The notes below the pieces were generated by a model. The model saw nothing but the letters and a program-made list of their open reading frames with translations. It did no database searches and had not been told where the DNA came from. The translations under genes and the position numbers were made by a program. This document shows, one piece after another, positions 17,417 through 26,017 of a DNA stretch of 64,000 bases. Source of the DNA: Pseudomonas xantholysinigenes (GTDB lineage: Bacteria > Pseudomonadota > Gammaproteobacteria > Pseudomonadales > Pseudomonadaceae); contig NZ_CP077095.1 of the NCBI RefSeq assembly GCF_014268885.2, forward strand, positions 1,238,501-1,302,500. Direction: 5' to 3'. Within the stretch, counting starts at the first letter, position 1. Each line of letters starts with the position of its first letter.

Positions 17417-19852
17417 CTACCTACCCGGCACCAGCGTCAGGCGCTGGCTGCCATATGCCCGGGCGAAGTTCTGCGGTTGCAGCGGCAAGCTCATGAAGCG
17501 CCCCTTGAACCAGGCATCCAGCCCGTCGCTGTAGTGGCGGCTGGCCGGGTTGCCGGATTGACCACTGCTGGTCAGCAGCTGCAGGGGTTCGGCCTGGCCG
17601 AAGTCCACGACCATGCGCGCCGAGGCTGGTAGTTGGCTGTCGAAGCGGCTGCCCCAGGCGTACGGGGTCAGGGCCAGGGTACTGAAGTCGCCACCGGCGG
17701 CCAGCGGCGCACGGCCCAGGTTGTCGCCCAGGCCTTGGTAGTTCGGCGTCGGCCAACGATATTGGTGCAACTTGCCCCATTGCCAGGCGCGGCGATCGGC
17801 CCCCAGTTGCGCGGTGCCGGTGTCGATCGCGGCGGCCAGGCTGCGGGCGAGGATCGTCGGTTTGTCTTCTTTCTGCGCGGTGCCACGGTCGTCCCAGAAG
17901 GGGCTGTCCTCGCGCCCTAGCAGGTGGTCGGCTTGGGCCGAGTAGGACAGTTGCGCGTTGCCGACAAACGCCTGCCAGGCCGGGCTGGACTCCGGGCCCA
18001 GTTCGTCGAGGAAGGTCTGCCGGGTGACTTCCTGAAGGAACAACTCATACAGTGCGGCATCCGCCGAGACCGGGCTCAAGCGGCCATCGAAGGCCTTGAG
18101 CCGGGCCAGCGCGTCGCGGGCCTTGTCGCGCTGGCCGGCGGGCAGGGCGTCGATGGCCTGCTTGAGCGGCTGGGCCATGCCGGGAGCGTCGAACATCTGC
18201 TTGAGCTTGTCGGCCAGCAGCGTCACCTGGTCGTTCTGCAGTGCCATCAGGCTGCGGCTGTCGTGGCGTCCATTGCTGGCCAGCTGGGCCAGGCGCTCGG
18301 CGCGCTCGGGGTAGTACCAACTGCTCGACAGCTGCATGCCGTAGCCCTTGGGCAGGCTGCGCTGGTTGGCGTGGCCGATGAAACCGTTCGAAGGGTCCTG
18401 GTCGTAGGGATGCAGCATGGCGTCGGCGAAGCCATCCCAGTCGTAGCGCCCGTCCCAGCCCGGCGAGGGCAACAGGCCCTGGCCTTCGCGGCGATTGGGG
18501 TAGCGGCCACTGACCTGCCAGCCAATATGCTGCGGCTCGGCGAAGACGAAATTGAGGGCCGCGGCGCCGACCTCGCGGGTGCTGTCAAAGGCCTTCTCGA
18601 TGTTGGTCGCACGGGTCAGGTCGAACAGTGCGTCGAGGCTGCGGTCATCCTTGAGTTGCGGCAGGTGCAGGGCCAGCGCCAGGCTGCCATGACCCGGCAG
18701 CAGGGTGCCGTGGCGGGTGTCGTACATCACCTCGCGCTGAGGGCGCTGCCCCCGGACGAAGAAGGTTTCGTTGCGGGCGCGGGCCGTTTGCCACTTGCCA
18801 TCGGCCAGGTAGCTCAGCTGACTGCCCTGGCGGCGTACTTGTTCGAGGAACAGGTCCTGGTTGTCGGCCATCACTGCGCTGGCGCTCCAGGCCAGCTTGC
18901 CGTTGTAGCCGGCCAGCACGATTGGCAGGCCAGGCAGCGCCAGGCCGGCGACCTGGTACTTGCTGGTGTGGATCTGTACCGGGCTCAGTGCCCAGGTGGC
19001 GCGGCTGTCGCTGGCCAGCAGGCTCTTGCCGCTGCGCGAGCGTTGCGGGCCCAGGGCCAGGTTGGACGAGCCAGGGGCGCCAAGCAGGCCGAGGTCGGCC
19101 AGGCGCTGGCCGGCTGCCGTCAGCGAGGCCAGGCCCGGTAGTTGGCTGGCCAGGTTCAGGCCTTTGAACTTGTCCACCTCGGCTTCGGCCAGCGGTTCGT
19201 CGGGGGCGCCGGGCAGCAGCCAGGCCAGTTTGTCGCTGCCAACCTTCTGCGCCAGGGTCAGGGCCGACAGTTCCTCCTGCAGGTTCACCGACTGGCTGAA
19301 GGCATACAGGCTGAAGATCAGCGCCGAATCCTCGGGCTTCCAGTACTCCGGGCGATAGCCGCTGCTGGCCAGCTCAGCCGGCAGCTTGTCGCGGTAGCGG
19401 AACAGGTAGGCATTGACCCCGCGGGCATACACCTCGAAGAAACGTTTCAAACGCGGCGAGGCATCGGCATAGAGCTGGCCGGCGCTCTGCTTGAGATTGG
19501 CCGCGCGCATCAGGCGGTCGATATCCAGTGCCTCGCTGCCGGCCAGTTCCGCCAGGCGGCCCTGGGCCAGCAGACGCATGGCGACCATCTGCCCGATCCG
19601 GTCGCCGGCATGTACATAGCCCAGGCTGAACAGCGCGTCATGGAAGTTGCTGCTTTCGATCAACGGCGCGCCCATGGCGTTGCGCCGTACCGAGACGTTC
19701 TGCGCCAGGCCCTTGAGCGGTTGCACACCAGTGGTTGGTGGCACGCTGTCCTGGTAGCCACCCAGTTGGCAGCCGGCGAGCGCGAGCATGCCGAGCAACA
19801 CGGCGGCGCTGCCCAAGCGTGGGCGGAAGGGTGGTAGGACGGGGGCGGCCAT
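17417..19852 (-). CDS. QuiP-like acylase (penicillin amidase family), lipoprotein, altered active site
   Basis: An 811-residue N-terminal nucleophile hydrolase precursor. A lipobox L-A-L-A-G-C (Cys28) points to an envelope lipoprotein. The sequence closely resembles the acyl-homoserine-lactone acylase QuiP of P. aeruginosa along its length (from memory). Autocatalytic cleavage would expose a Ser within G-S-S-N-L-A, most likely Ser262. QuiP reads S-N-N-W-A there. Counting from Ser262, position 23, a His in the N-D-x-H-L motif of the family, is Arg284 (S-D-S-R-A-T). The usual H near G-G-D-H-S-T is also Phe. Quorum-signal acylase is possible, but activity or specificity is probably changed. Confidence 0.85.
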   Translation of the reverse strand: MAAPVLPPFRPRLGSAAVLLGMLALAGCQLGGYQDSVPPTTGVQPLKGLAQNVSVRRNAMGAPLIESSNFHDALFSLGYVHAGDRIGQMVAMRLLAQGRLAELAGSEALDIDRLMRAANLKQSAGQLYADASPRLKRFFEVYARGVNAYLFRYRDKLPAELASSGYRPEYWKPEDSALIFSLYAFSQSVNLQEELSALTLAQKVGSDKLAWLLPGAPDEPLAEAEVDKFKGLNLASQLPGLASLTAAGQRLADLGLLGAPGSSNLALGPQRSRSGKSLLASDSRATWALSPVQIHTSKYQVAGLALPGLPIVLAGYNGKLAWSASAVMADNQDLFLEQVRRQGSQLSYLADGKWQTARARNETFFVRGQRPQREVMYDTRHGTLLPGHGSLALALHLPQLKDDRSLDALFDLTRATNIEKAFDSTREVGAAALNFVFAEPQHIGWQVSGRYPNRREGQGLLPSPGWDGRYDWDGFADAMLHPYDQDPSNGFIGHANQRSLPKGYGMQLSSSWYYPERAERLAQLASNGRHDSRSLMALQNDQVTLLADKLKQMFDAPGMAQPLKQAIDALPAGQRDKARDALARLKAFDGRLSPVSADAALYELFLQEVTRQTFLDELGPESSPAWQAFVGNAQLSYSAQADHLLGREDSPFWDDRGTAQKEDKPTILARSLAAAIDTGTAQLGADRRAWQWGKLHQYRWPTPNYQGLGDNLGRAPLAAGGDFSTLALTPYAWGSRFDSQLPASARMVVDFGQAEPLQLLTSSGQSGNPASRHYSDGLDAWFKGRFMSLPLQPQNFARAYGSQRLTLVPGR

Positions 19853-19960
19853 GACTAGGCTCCTGCAGGGCGTGGCGGGGTTGTGAAAGGCGCTAAGGTA
19901 GTGAGCGCGCAGTCGCCGTGCAAGGTGCCGGGGAGCTTTATTTACAAATGGTCAGCAGCG

Positions 19961-20111
19961 GCAAGCCGCAAGCTTCAAGCCACGAGAGAAAAGCGCGTAC
20001 TGCGCCAAACTGTTCTTGCTTGCAGCTTGCAGCTTGCAGCTTGCAGCTTGCAGCTTGCAGCTTACTTGCAGCTTGCAGCTTGCAGCTTACTTGCAGCTTG
20101 CAGCTTACTTG
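19961..20111. repeat. Mirrored heptamer array, copy 2
   Basis: A short left arm (GCAAGCCGCAAGCTTCAAGC, 19961-19980), a core of about 37 bases, then a long right arm of TTGCAGC-type units (20018-20111), interrupted by the variant TTACTTGCAGC. This is the same architecture as 698-917 but with the long arm on the other side. It ends eight bases before the stop of the SEC-C gene and fills the space downstream of that operon. Confidence 0.88.
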
Positions 20112-20118
20112 CTGCTTT

Positions 20119-20322
20119 TCAAGCGCCGTGGCACTTCTTGAATTTCTTCTGGCTGCCGCATGGGCAAGGGTCGTTGCGGCCGACGTCCTTCAGGGCGTTG
20201 CGCACCGGCTCCTGGTGGCCGTGGTTGCAGTGCGGGCCGTGCACATGGCCGTGGTCATGCTCATGGTGGTGGTCGTGATCGTGGTTGCAGTCGGGGCCAT
20301 GGACATGGGGTTGCTGGGTCAT
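20119..20322 (-). CDS. Small His-rich SEC-C motif protein
   Basis: 67 residues. The N-terminal half is a metal-binding-like His/Asp segment with two H-G-P-[D/H]-C-N-H units. The C-terminal half is a SEC-C zinc motif ([16 protein letters not shown]) like that at the end of SecA. It is not fused to any translocase. It is the last gene of a tight four-gene operon and GGAG precedes the ATG. It may bind zinc or nickel. The function is unknown. Confidence 0.85.
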   Translation of the reverse strand: MTQQPHVHGPDCNHDHDHHHEHDHGHVHGPHCNHGHQEPVRNALKDVGRNDPCPCGSQKKFKKCHGA

Positions 20323-20329
20323 TGCGCTG

Positions 20330-20806
20330 TTACTCCGGTTGAAGATCGCCGGGGATTATCTCACCACTGCGTGTCAAGTGCAGGTCCCGATGGACGATCA
20401 GCCCGGTGGCCAGCTCGCCGCGCAGCTGATATTGCAGTGGTTGCCCGCCCTTGAGCAGCTTCGCCAAGGGCTTGAGGTGCTGCCAGAGGTTGGTCCGTGC
20501 GGTGATCTTGAAGGTTCGCCGGGCATGGCCGCCGACGCTGCGCCAGAGGCTCGCCTCGTCCTCGGCCAGCAGCAGGTCGCCCAGCCTGAGCGAATAGGCC
20601 AGGGTTCGAATGAACAGGCGACCGTCGTTGGGGTTGTCGACCTGCAGATGCAGCACGAACTCTTGTTGATGCAGGCGCAGCTTGACTGGCTCGACTTTCA
20701 CCAGGCGCACCTGCGGTTCGTGCCAGTCGCTGCCGCCCCAGCTGGCGCAGCCGGTCAGCCAGCCCAGCAGCAGGCTCAGGATGAACAGGCGGGCCAGAGG
20801 GCGCAT
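20330..20806 (-). CDS. LEA type 2 (WHy-like) lipoprotein
   Basis: 158 residues with a lipobox L-T-G-C (Cys20) and a single LEA14-type beta-sandwich (about 28-150; [10 protein letters not shown] is the typical N-P-N signature). Probably a periplasmic or outer-membrane lipoprotein of unknown role. It starts two bases after the ychJ stop and ends seven bases before the SEC-C gene. Confidence 0.85.
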   Translation of the reverse strand: MRPLARLFILSLLLGWLTGCASWGGSDWHEPQVRLVKVEPVKLRLHQQEFVLHLQVDNPNDGRLFIRTLAYSLRLGDLLLAEDEASLWRSVGGHARRTFKITARTNLWQHLKPLAKLLKGGQPLQYQLRGELATGLIVHRDLHLTRSGEIIPGDLQPE

Positions 20807-20808
20807 GC

Positions 20809-21285
20809 TCAGCTACCGAGGTAACTGGCGCAGCATTTCTTGAATTTCTGCCCGCTGGCGCAGGGGCAGGGGTCGTTGCGCCCGGCCTTGAGCGGCGCGG
20901 TCGGGTCGATGAAGTACCAGCGCCCGGCGTGCTGGACGAACGCCGAGCGTTCGCGGTGCTGGTGGTCGCCCTGCTGGTCATGCCAGCGCGCGGTGAAGGT
21001 GACGAAGGCATGCTCGGGCTGGCCGCCCAGCACCTCGGCGCTTTCCACCTCCAACCCCAGCCAGGTGCTCTGCGCGCTCCAGGCGGCGATGCCGGCGCGG
21101 TCGAGGTCGGCCTGTTGGGCCGGCAGGGTGGTGGCCACCAGGTAGTCCACCAGGCCCAGGACATAGGCGCTGTAGCGCGAACGCATCAGGGCCTGGGCGT
21201 CCGGCGCCGGGGTGCCGGCGTGATAGTGCCCGCAGCAGGCGTCGAGCAGGTTGCCACTGCCGCAAGGGCAGACCGAGACACTCAT
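20809..21285 (-). CDS. ychJ: YchJ family (UPF0225) protein with two SEC-C motifs
   Basis: 158 residues. An N-terminal SEC-C motif ([14 protein letters not shown]), an NTF2-like middle domain and a C-terminal SEC-C motif ([15 protein letters not shown]) make the standard YchJ layout. Zinc-binding, function unknown. The start at 21285 gives the family N-terminus M-S-V-S-V-C-P-C-G. The longer frame to 21378 overlaps the upstream gene and is rejected. Confidence 0.92.
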   Translation of the reverse strand: MSVSVCPCGSGNLLDACCGHYHAGTPAPDAQALMRSRYSAYVLGLVDYLVATTLPAQQADLDRAGIAAWSAQSTWLGLEVESAEVLGGQPEHAFVTFTARWHDQQGDHQHRERSAFVQHAGRWYFIDPTAPLKAGRNDPCPCASGQKFKKCCASYLGS

Positions 21286-21289
21286 TGAA

Positions 21290-21784
21290 TCACCACCAGT
21301 ACTTGCCAAAATTTTCAGGGTTGGCCCAGAACCTGGCGTTGAGCCAGTCAGGGACCTGTTTGTAGTCATGCAGATCATAGGTGAACAGGCTCAGCACTTG
21401 CTCGTCGCGCTGGAATTTCTCGCTGGCCGAGAGCGCCAGCGAATAGAAATCGGTGTCCTGCCAGCCGCAGGCGCTCAGGTCCGCCAGTACCGCGACGCGG
21501 CTTGCATTGAGGTTGCGGATGCCGCCCAGCAGCTCGAGGCCGGTACGCTTGGGCAGGTGCTCCAGGCAGTCGACCAGTACCGCCAGGTCGAAGCGTTGGG
21601 CCGCGTGTTCGCTGGGCAGCGGGCCGGGCGCGGCAACCTCGATCTGGCTGTCGGGGTGAGCAGCGGCGAAGGCCTCGAGGGCCGGGAAGCGGCTGCCCAC
21701 CAGCAGCAGATGGCGCGGGGTGAAGCGTTCGAGCAGGGCGGCCAGGGCCTGCTGGGGCGTGCGTTGTGAGAAAACGTCGGTCAT
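21290..21784 (-). CDS. DUF6231-like protein (methyltransferase-like fold)
   Basis: 164 residues. The pattern [12 protein letters not shown], then [15 protein letters not shown], is like a Rossmann SAM-methyltransferase with a degraded glycine loop. I recall this as the DUF6231 family of Pseudomonas. GAGGA lies six bases before the ATG at 21784, so this start is preferred over the ATG six bases upstream. First gene of the operon with ychJ, the LEA2 lipoprotein and the SEC-C protein. Confidence 0.78.
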   Translation of the reverse strand: MTDVFSQRTPQQALAALLERFTPRHLLLVGSRFPALEAFAAAHPDSQIEVAAPGPLPSEHAAQRFDLAVLVDCLEHLPKRTGLELLGGIRNLNASRVAVLADLSACGWQDTDFYSLALSASEKFQRDEQVLSLFTYDLHDYKQVPDWLNARFWANPENFGKYWW

Positions 21785-21889
21785 TGCCATTCCTCGTTCA
21801 GATCGCTCAAGACTAGCGGTCCCCGGCGATCGGGCAAAGTGCCGCGTCGCCGCGTCGTGGCTTATTGCTGGCAGAGCGGGGATCGCCGG

Positions 21890-21899
21890 TCTTTACTCC
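21890..21899 (+). promoter_or_regulatory. Shared upstream decamer TCTTTACTCC, copy 1
   Basis: This decamer lies 46 bases ahead of the first OmpA lipoprotein ATG. The same ten bases lie 41 bases ahead of the second paralogue (22677-22686). It could be a common promoter element duplicated with the gene. Confidence 0.4.
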
Positions 21900-21944
21900 C
21901 AGAGCATCGGTATTGCACCGATTCCCCCTAGGAGAAGCAACAAG

Positions 21945-22637
21945 ATGAGCATAGTACGCACAGCGATACCCCTGGTTCTGCTCACCAGTGTGTTGACTGG
22001 TTGTGCAGGTTTGCAGAAAACCGACTGGCCGAAGTGTGCTGCCGTCGGGGGCGTGGGTGGCGCGGCCCTGGGCGCGATCGAGAGTTCCAGCTGGGCCGGC
22101 TGGGGCGCCTTGCTCGGTGGCGGCCTGGCGGCCGGCTACTGCTGGGCCCATGGCGATGGCGACGAAGACGGCGATGGCGTGCCGGACAGCCGCGACAAGT
22201 GCCCGGGCACCCCGCGCGGGGTGCAAGTCGACGCCAATGGCTGCCCGCCGGAGCCGGCGCCGGTGGTGGAGGAAGTCGTGGTGCAGAAGGAAGAGGTCAT
22301 CGTCATTCGCGATGTGCATTTCGAGTTCGACTCGGCGCGCCTGACCGCCACCGACAAAGAGCGCCTCAATACCGTCGCGACGCGCCTTAAGCAGGAAGCC
22401 CCAAGTGCTCGGCTGAGCGTTTCCGGTCACACCGACAGTGTCGGTTCCGACCGCTACAACCAGAAGCTTTCCGAGCGCCGTGCCCAGTCGGTGACCAGCT
22501 ACCTGATCGAAAGCGGTGTGCCGCGTGCTAGCTTCGTTTCGGTGGTGGGTGCCGGCGAGACCCAGCCGGTGGCTGATAACGCCACGGCCGATGGCCGCGC
22601 GATGAACCGCCGTACCGAGATCAAGATCCAGCGTTGA
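21945..22637 (+). CDS. Glycine-zipper / TSP3 / OmpA-domain lipoprotein 1
   Basis: 230 residues. A lipobox L-T-G-C (Cys20), a hydrophobic glycine-zipper stretch (about 30-65), a thrombospondin type-3 calcium repeat (D-G-D-E-D-G-D-G-V-P-D-S-R-D-K-C-P-G-T-P) and an OmpA peptidoglycan-binding domain (about 120-230; S-G-H-T-D-S-V-G-S-D-R-Y-N). It probably tethers the outer membrane to peptidoglycan. AGGAGAAG precedes the ATG. It is paralogous to the next gene across its whole length. Confidence 0.9.
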   Translation: MSIVRTAIPLVLLTSVLTGCAGLQKTDWPKCAAVGGVGGAALGAIESSSWAGWGALLGGGLAAGYCWAHGDGDEDGDGVPDSRDKCPGTPRGVQVDANGCPPEPAPVVEEVVVQKEEVIVIRDVHFEFDSARLTATDKERLNTVATRLKQEAPSARLSVSGHTDSVGSDRYNQKLSERRAQSVTSYLIESGVPRASFVSVVGAGETQPVADNATADGRAMNRRTEIKIQR

Positions 22638-22676
22638 TGGCGTAGCGCCTGTACCTTGAGAAGTGGCGCGGGCGCG

Positions 22677-22686
22677 TCTTTACTCC
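22677..22686 (+). promoter_or_regulatory. Shared upstream decamer TCTTTACTCC, copy 2
   Basis: Second copy of the decamer, between the two OmpA paralogues. It would allow the second gene to be transcribed independently. Confidence 0.4.
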
Positions 22687-22726
22687 TGTGTGACCGGTAG
22701 CGGCCGGTGACACAGGAGCATTCACC

Positions 22727-23446
22727 ATGCGTGTTTTGTCGAAGGCGGCACTGCCGCTGGTGGTGGCCACGAGCCTGCTGGCAGGTTGCGCCACCCACAG
22801 CGACGGCAGTGCGCCCCTCAATCAAAGGACCTGGCCCATCTGCAGCCTGCTTGGCGGGCTGGTCGGCGGTGGCCTGGGGGCCATCGAGAGTTCCAGTTGG
22901 GCGGCTGGCGCCGGTGCTGCCGGGGTGATCGCCGGTGGCTTGATCTGCTATGCCCAGGACGGCGACGAGGATGGCGATGGCGTCTTCGACCGTCGCGACC
23001 GATGCCCGGACACCCCGGCGGGGACGTCGGTCGATCACATGGGCTGCCCGTTGCCGCAGTATCCCGCGTCGGCTCCGGCGCCTGCGCCTGTAGCGACCCC
23101 TGAAGTCATCACCCTGGACGATCAGGGCCAGGTGCTGTTCGCCTTTGACTCCGCCGAACTCACCGCCGGTGCCCAGCAGCGTCTGCACAGCCTGCTGCCC
23201 AAGCTCAACGACCCCAGCGTGACCAGCGTCAAGGTGGTTGGCCACACCGACAGCGTAGGCTCGGACAGTTACAACCAGAAACTATCCGAGCGCCGTGCCA
23301 GCAGTGTGGCCGAGTACCTGATCAGCCAGGGACTGGCACCGACCAAGGTGACCAGCCAAGGGCGTGGCGAGGCGGAGCCGGTGGCCGACAACGACACTGA
23401 CGAAGGCCGCGCGCACAATCGACGGGTGGAATTGCACTTGAACTGA
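22727..23446 (+). CDS. Glycine-zipper / TSP3 / OmpA-domain lipoprotein 2
   Basis: 239 residues with the same plan as its neighbour: lipobox L-A-G-C (Cys21), glycine zipper (about 42-70), one TSP3 repeat (D-G-D-E-D-G-D-G-V-F-D-R-R-D-R-C-P-D-T-P), a Pro/Ala linker and an OmpA domain (about 130-239). Both proteins share W-P-x-C and G-A-I-E-S-S-S-W-A, so they arose by tandem duplication. AGGAG precedes the ATG. Confidence 0.9.
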   Translation: MRVLSKAALPLVVATSLLAGCATHSDGSAPLNQRTWPICSLLGGLVGGGLGAIESSSWAAGAGAAGVIAGGLICYAQDGDEDGDGVFDRRDRCPDTPAGTSVDHMGCPLPQYPASAPAPAPVATPEVITLDDQGQVLFAFDSAELTAGAQQRLHSLLPKLNDPSVTSVKVVGHTDSVGSDSYNQKLSERRASSVAEYLISQGLAPTKVTSQGRGEAEPVADNDTDEGRAHNRRVELHLN

Positions 23447-23483
23447 CCCCTCTGGCGCGCGCCCCGGCCCTAGGGTTACTGTT

Positions 23484-23517
23484 GTCGGCACGGTCCGTTT
23501 GCACGGACCGCGCCGAC
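23484..23517 (+). terminator. Stable hairpin after the OmpA pair
   Basis: GTCGGCACGGTCCG (23484-23497) faces CGGACCGCGCCGAC (23504-23517), almost fully complementary. There is no T tract. It is probably a transcript-end or processing stem between the OmpA pair and the DUF1145 gene. Confidence 0.55.
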
Positions 23518-23545
23518 ATAACAACAAATCATTGGGGGCGGCTGT

Positions 23546-23821
23546 ATGACGTTCATCCTGGGCCTGGGCAAGGCCCTGACGGTGGTGTTCTGGTGGGTGG
23601 TGCTGGTCAATCTGTTCATGCCGCAGCCCTTGCCTTTCAACCTGTTGATCAATGCCGCGGGGATCTTCCTGCTCTCTTTGCATGTGCTCGAGGTGCTGTT
23701 TTTCAATGGCAGCTTGCGCGGGCGCAGCCATCGCTGGTTCGACCGGTTGCAGATCCTGCTGACCGGCATTTTCCATGTCATGTCCATCCCACGGTCGCAG
23801 GAGGCGCCGAGCCATGCGTAA
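23546..23821 (+). CDS. DUF1145 (YhhL-like) membrane protein
   Basis: 91 residues with three hydrophobic segments (about 5-25, 28-50 and 66-82). The N-P-like segment L-F-M-P-Q-P-L-P-F-N is typical of DUF1145 inner-membrane proteins of unknown function. It overlaps the following collagen-like gene by 8 bp, so the two are co-translated. Confidence 0.85.
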   Translation: MTFILGLGKALTVVFWWVVLVNLFMPQPLPFNLLINAAGIFLLSLHVLEVLFFNGSLRGRSHRWFDRLQILLTGIFHVMSIPRSQEAPSHA

Positions 23822-24572
23822 ATTGATGTTGCTGGCCGCATTGATCACCCCCATGGCCCAGGCCGAGAGCCTTGAAGTCGCCGCCCATTCGATGCTGCGC
23901 CTGCCCAACAAGTCGGCCAGCGTGCACCTGGAGCAGCTACGGGTGGCCGACTCGGCAACCTTGCTGTTGCCGGCCAGCCTGACCGAACTGAAGATCGACC
24001 GGCTCGAGTTAGGGCGTGATGCGCGCATTGCCATTGCTCCGGCGGAGCATGAGCTGAATATCGTGGCGGGCCATGCCGTGTTGGCCGAAGGCAGCGAGTT
24101 CAGTGCGCCGGGTGCGCCCGGTACCTACGAGCGTGCGGCGAGGCCGGGGCGCAACCTGGATCTGCGGCTGGAGGCGCTGGAGGCCGAGCGGTTGGCCATC
24201 GATGCCCGGGGTGGGGCGGGGGCGCCTGGGTACTTCGGGCTCGATGGTGCCAATGGCACGCCGGGTGGTTGCACCTGGGGCCAGGCCAGTCGTGGGGCCA
24301 ATGGCGATGATGGGGGTAATGGCCATGATGGCGCGGCGGGTGGGCGGATTCGCCTGAGTGTGCCTGAGGGGTTCGCCCAGGAGCGGATCGTGGTTCGGCT
24401 TGATGGCGGGGCGCCGGGGAAGCCGGGGGCTGCGGGCAAGGCGGGGCGGGGTGGGGTCAGTAAGGGGTGTTTGGTCTATAGCACCGATGCTGGGGCCAAT
24501 GGGCGGCCTGGGCAGGCCGGGCAGCCTGGGTTGGCTGGGGCTTCTGGGGAGTTGATTCTGCAGCGGCTTTGA
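23814..24572 (+). CDS. Secreted collagen-like Gly-rich protein
   Basis: 252 residues. A signal peptide (cut near A-Q-A/E-S, residue 17) is followed by a beta-rich region of about 110 residues. Then come two short Gly-rich collagen-like tracts (about 135-180 and 208-242, with G-x-x and G-x-P triplets such as G-A-P-G-K-P-G-A-A-G), split by a segment beginning I-R-L-S-V-P-E-G-F. Cysteines near the tracts may cross-link. GGAGGCG precedes the ATG at 23814. The product is probably exported to the periplasm or surface. The role is unknown. Confidence 0.8.
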   Translation: MRKLMLLAALITPMAQAESLEVAAHSMLRLPNKSASVHLEQLRVADSATLLLPASLTELKIDRLELGRDARIAIAPAEHELNIVAGHAVLAEGSEFSAPGAPGTYERAARPGRNLDLRLEALEAERLAIDARGGAGAPGYFGLDGANGTPGGCTWGQASRGANGDDGGNGHDGAAGGRIRLSVPEGFAQERIVVRLDGGAPGKPGAAGKAGRGGVSKGCLVYSTDAGANGRPGQAGQPGLAGASGELILQRL

Positions 24573-24660
24573 GTGGGTCGAAATATTGTTGTTTGGTTGT
24601 TTGGTTGTTTGGTTGTTTTGAGTTTTTTATGCGCATTCATTTGCTATGTCGACGCTTATT

Positions 24661-25367
24661 CACCTTTCCGCCCTTACGGCGGGTTACTTTGGTCGTAACT
24701 CGCCGTCCGCGGCCAAAGTAACCAAAGCCGTTGCGCTCCATTCATCCGTCCCGCTCGTGGCGGGATTCCCTCACTCCGGCCTTGCTCCCGGGAGGACCGC
24801 GCTGTAGGGCCCATCCTGGGTCCCAGCGCTTGACGGGCATCCATGCCCGTCACCTCCCTCCGCAAGGCCTGCGTTCGGCCTCCTGAAGTCGCGAAGTTAG
24901 GGGCGGCGCCTGGACTGGCGCAGCTGTCGCTAGTTGCATATCTGTGATCTTCAAGGCCCTTTCGCGGGCCAGCCCGCTCCCACAGGAGAGTAGTGGAAGT
25001 TGAAAATATGCATAACCCTGTGGGAGCGGGTTTACCCGCGAAAGGGCCGGAGCAGTCAATATTTAAATAACTGCCAGAAATCAATTTAAAACTTCCGCTC
25101 TTGCTCTTGCTTCTAAGCGCGCGATAGTTCAGGCGCCGCCAATTGCGACTTCAGGAGGCCGAGCGGAGTTCTTGCGGAGGGAGGTGACGGGCATGGATGC
25201 CCGTCAAGCGCTGCGCCCCAGGATGGGGCGTTCAGCGCGGTCCTCCCGGGAGCAAGAACGTAGCGAGGGGACCCCGGAGCGCAGCGTAGGGGCCGGATGA
25301 ACGGAGCGGAACGGTTTTGCCTACTTTTGCCAAGACAAAAGTAGGCCGCCGCAAGGGCGGAAAGGTG
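24661..25367. repeat. Large imperfect inverted repeat (arms about 240-250 bp)
   Basis: The left arm (24661-24912) and right arm (25129-25367) are inverted copies. A 42-bp block (24825-24866) is perfectly complementary to 25171-25212, and a 21-bp block around CTCCCGGGAGGACCGCG (24784-24804) matches 25233-25253. The outer ends diverge. The inner self-complementary piece GACGGGCATCCATGCCCGTC recurs in each arm. It resembles a dispersed element I recall from many Pseudomonas genomes. No transposase is present. Confidence 0.88.
24955..25048. repeat. REP pair at the centre of the large inverted repeat
   Basis: Facing REP units of 32 bases each (24955-24986 and 25017-25048), complementary except for a few bases and separated by 30 bases. 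Confidence 0.9.
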
Positions 25368-25454
25368 ACTAAAAGTCGCTATCGTCTACGAATGTGTTTG
25401 CAAAAATCAAAACAATCATCTTTGAAGCCGAAGCCGAAGCCGAATCCAACACCC

Positions 25455-25919
25455 TCAAACCAAAACCCGCGAACTCGCCACCCCCACCACCAAAACCCCA
25501 ATCAACAAATTAACCCCCACCAACCGCCGGATCCTCCCCAACACCCCAGCACCGGCAGCCCAATCCTCGGCCTGCACCGCCGCCCGCAGCTCGGGCAACA
25601 ACAACCCCTGAACCCGCATGAACAACGCAAACATGACAATCCCCCCGCCAATCATCACCTGGACATAGCGAGGCGCGGTCTCGAACCCGGCAAACCGCAG
25701 GTGGATCATGCCGACTCCACTGACCGCCAACACCGCCACCGCCAGCCAGACCCATCTGAAGAACCGCTGGAAAACTTCCACCCACAACCGCAGCCGCGCC
25801 GGCCCTTCGAGGGCGGCGACCGTGGCCGGGCGCAGTACCAGCCAGGCGAAGAACATCCCGCCGACCCAGACAAGGGCGGCCAGGACATGCAAGGTGTAGG
25901 GCAGGGCAAAGGCGAGCAT
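25455..25919 (-). CDS. CopD-domain integral membrane protein
   Basis: 154 residues with four predicted helices. The conserved start (Y-T-L-H-V-L-A-A-L-V-W-V-G-G-M-F-F-A) matches CopD/YqcC-type membrane proteins linked to copper handling or haem binding. The His in L-H-V and the W-V-G-G motif are present. The ATG at 25919 has GGAG six bases upstream, which favours it over the two earlier in-frame starts (25931, 25940). It diverges from dinG. Confidence 0.8.
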   Translation of the reverse strand: MLAFALPYTLHVLAALVWVGGMFFAWLVLRPATVAALEGPARLRLWVEVFQRFFRWVWLAVAVLAVSGVGMIHLRFAGFETAPRYVQVMIGGGIVMFALFMRVQGLLLPELRAAVQAEDWAAGAGVLGRIRRLVGVNLLIGVLVVGVASSRVLV

Positions 25920-26017
25920 CCGGATCTCCATGCGGCACAAAGGGCAATAGCGGGGTATGATAGCCGGCCCATGCGAAACACTGAAAATATATCCAGCCCT
26001 CCGGGCGCCCGCAGACC

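Larger units (their letters stand above)
24573..25454. other. 882-bp non-coding region with nested inverted repeats
   Basis: Starts with a short TTGTTTGG tandem run (about 24594-24618), followed by the large inverted repeat (24661-25367) that encloses a REP pair. An AT-rich segment lies at 25052-25095, and a GCCGAA microrepeat near 25430. No credible gene was found. The open frames crossing it are mirror images of the repeat. Confidence 0.75.

Noticed and set aside
24661..25367. Insertion sequence
   Set aside because: Long inverted repeats are present but there is no transposase frame, the arms are too long for IS ends and no target duplication was seen.
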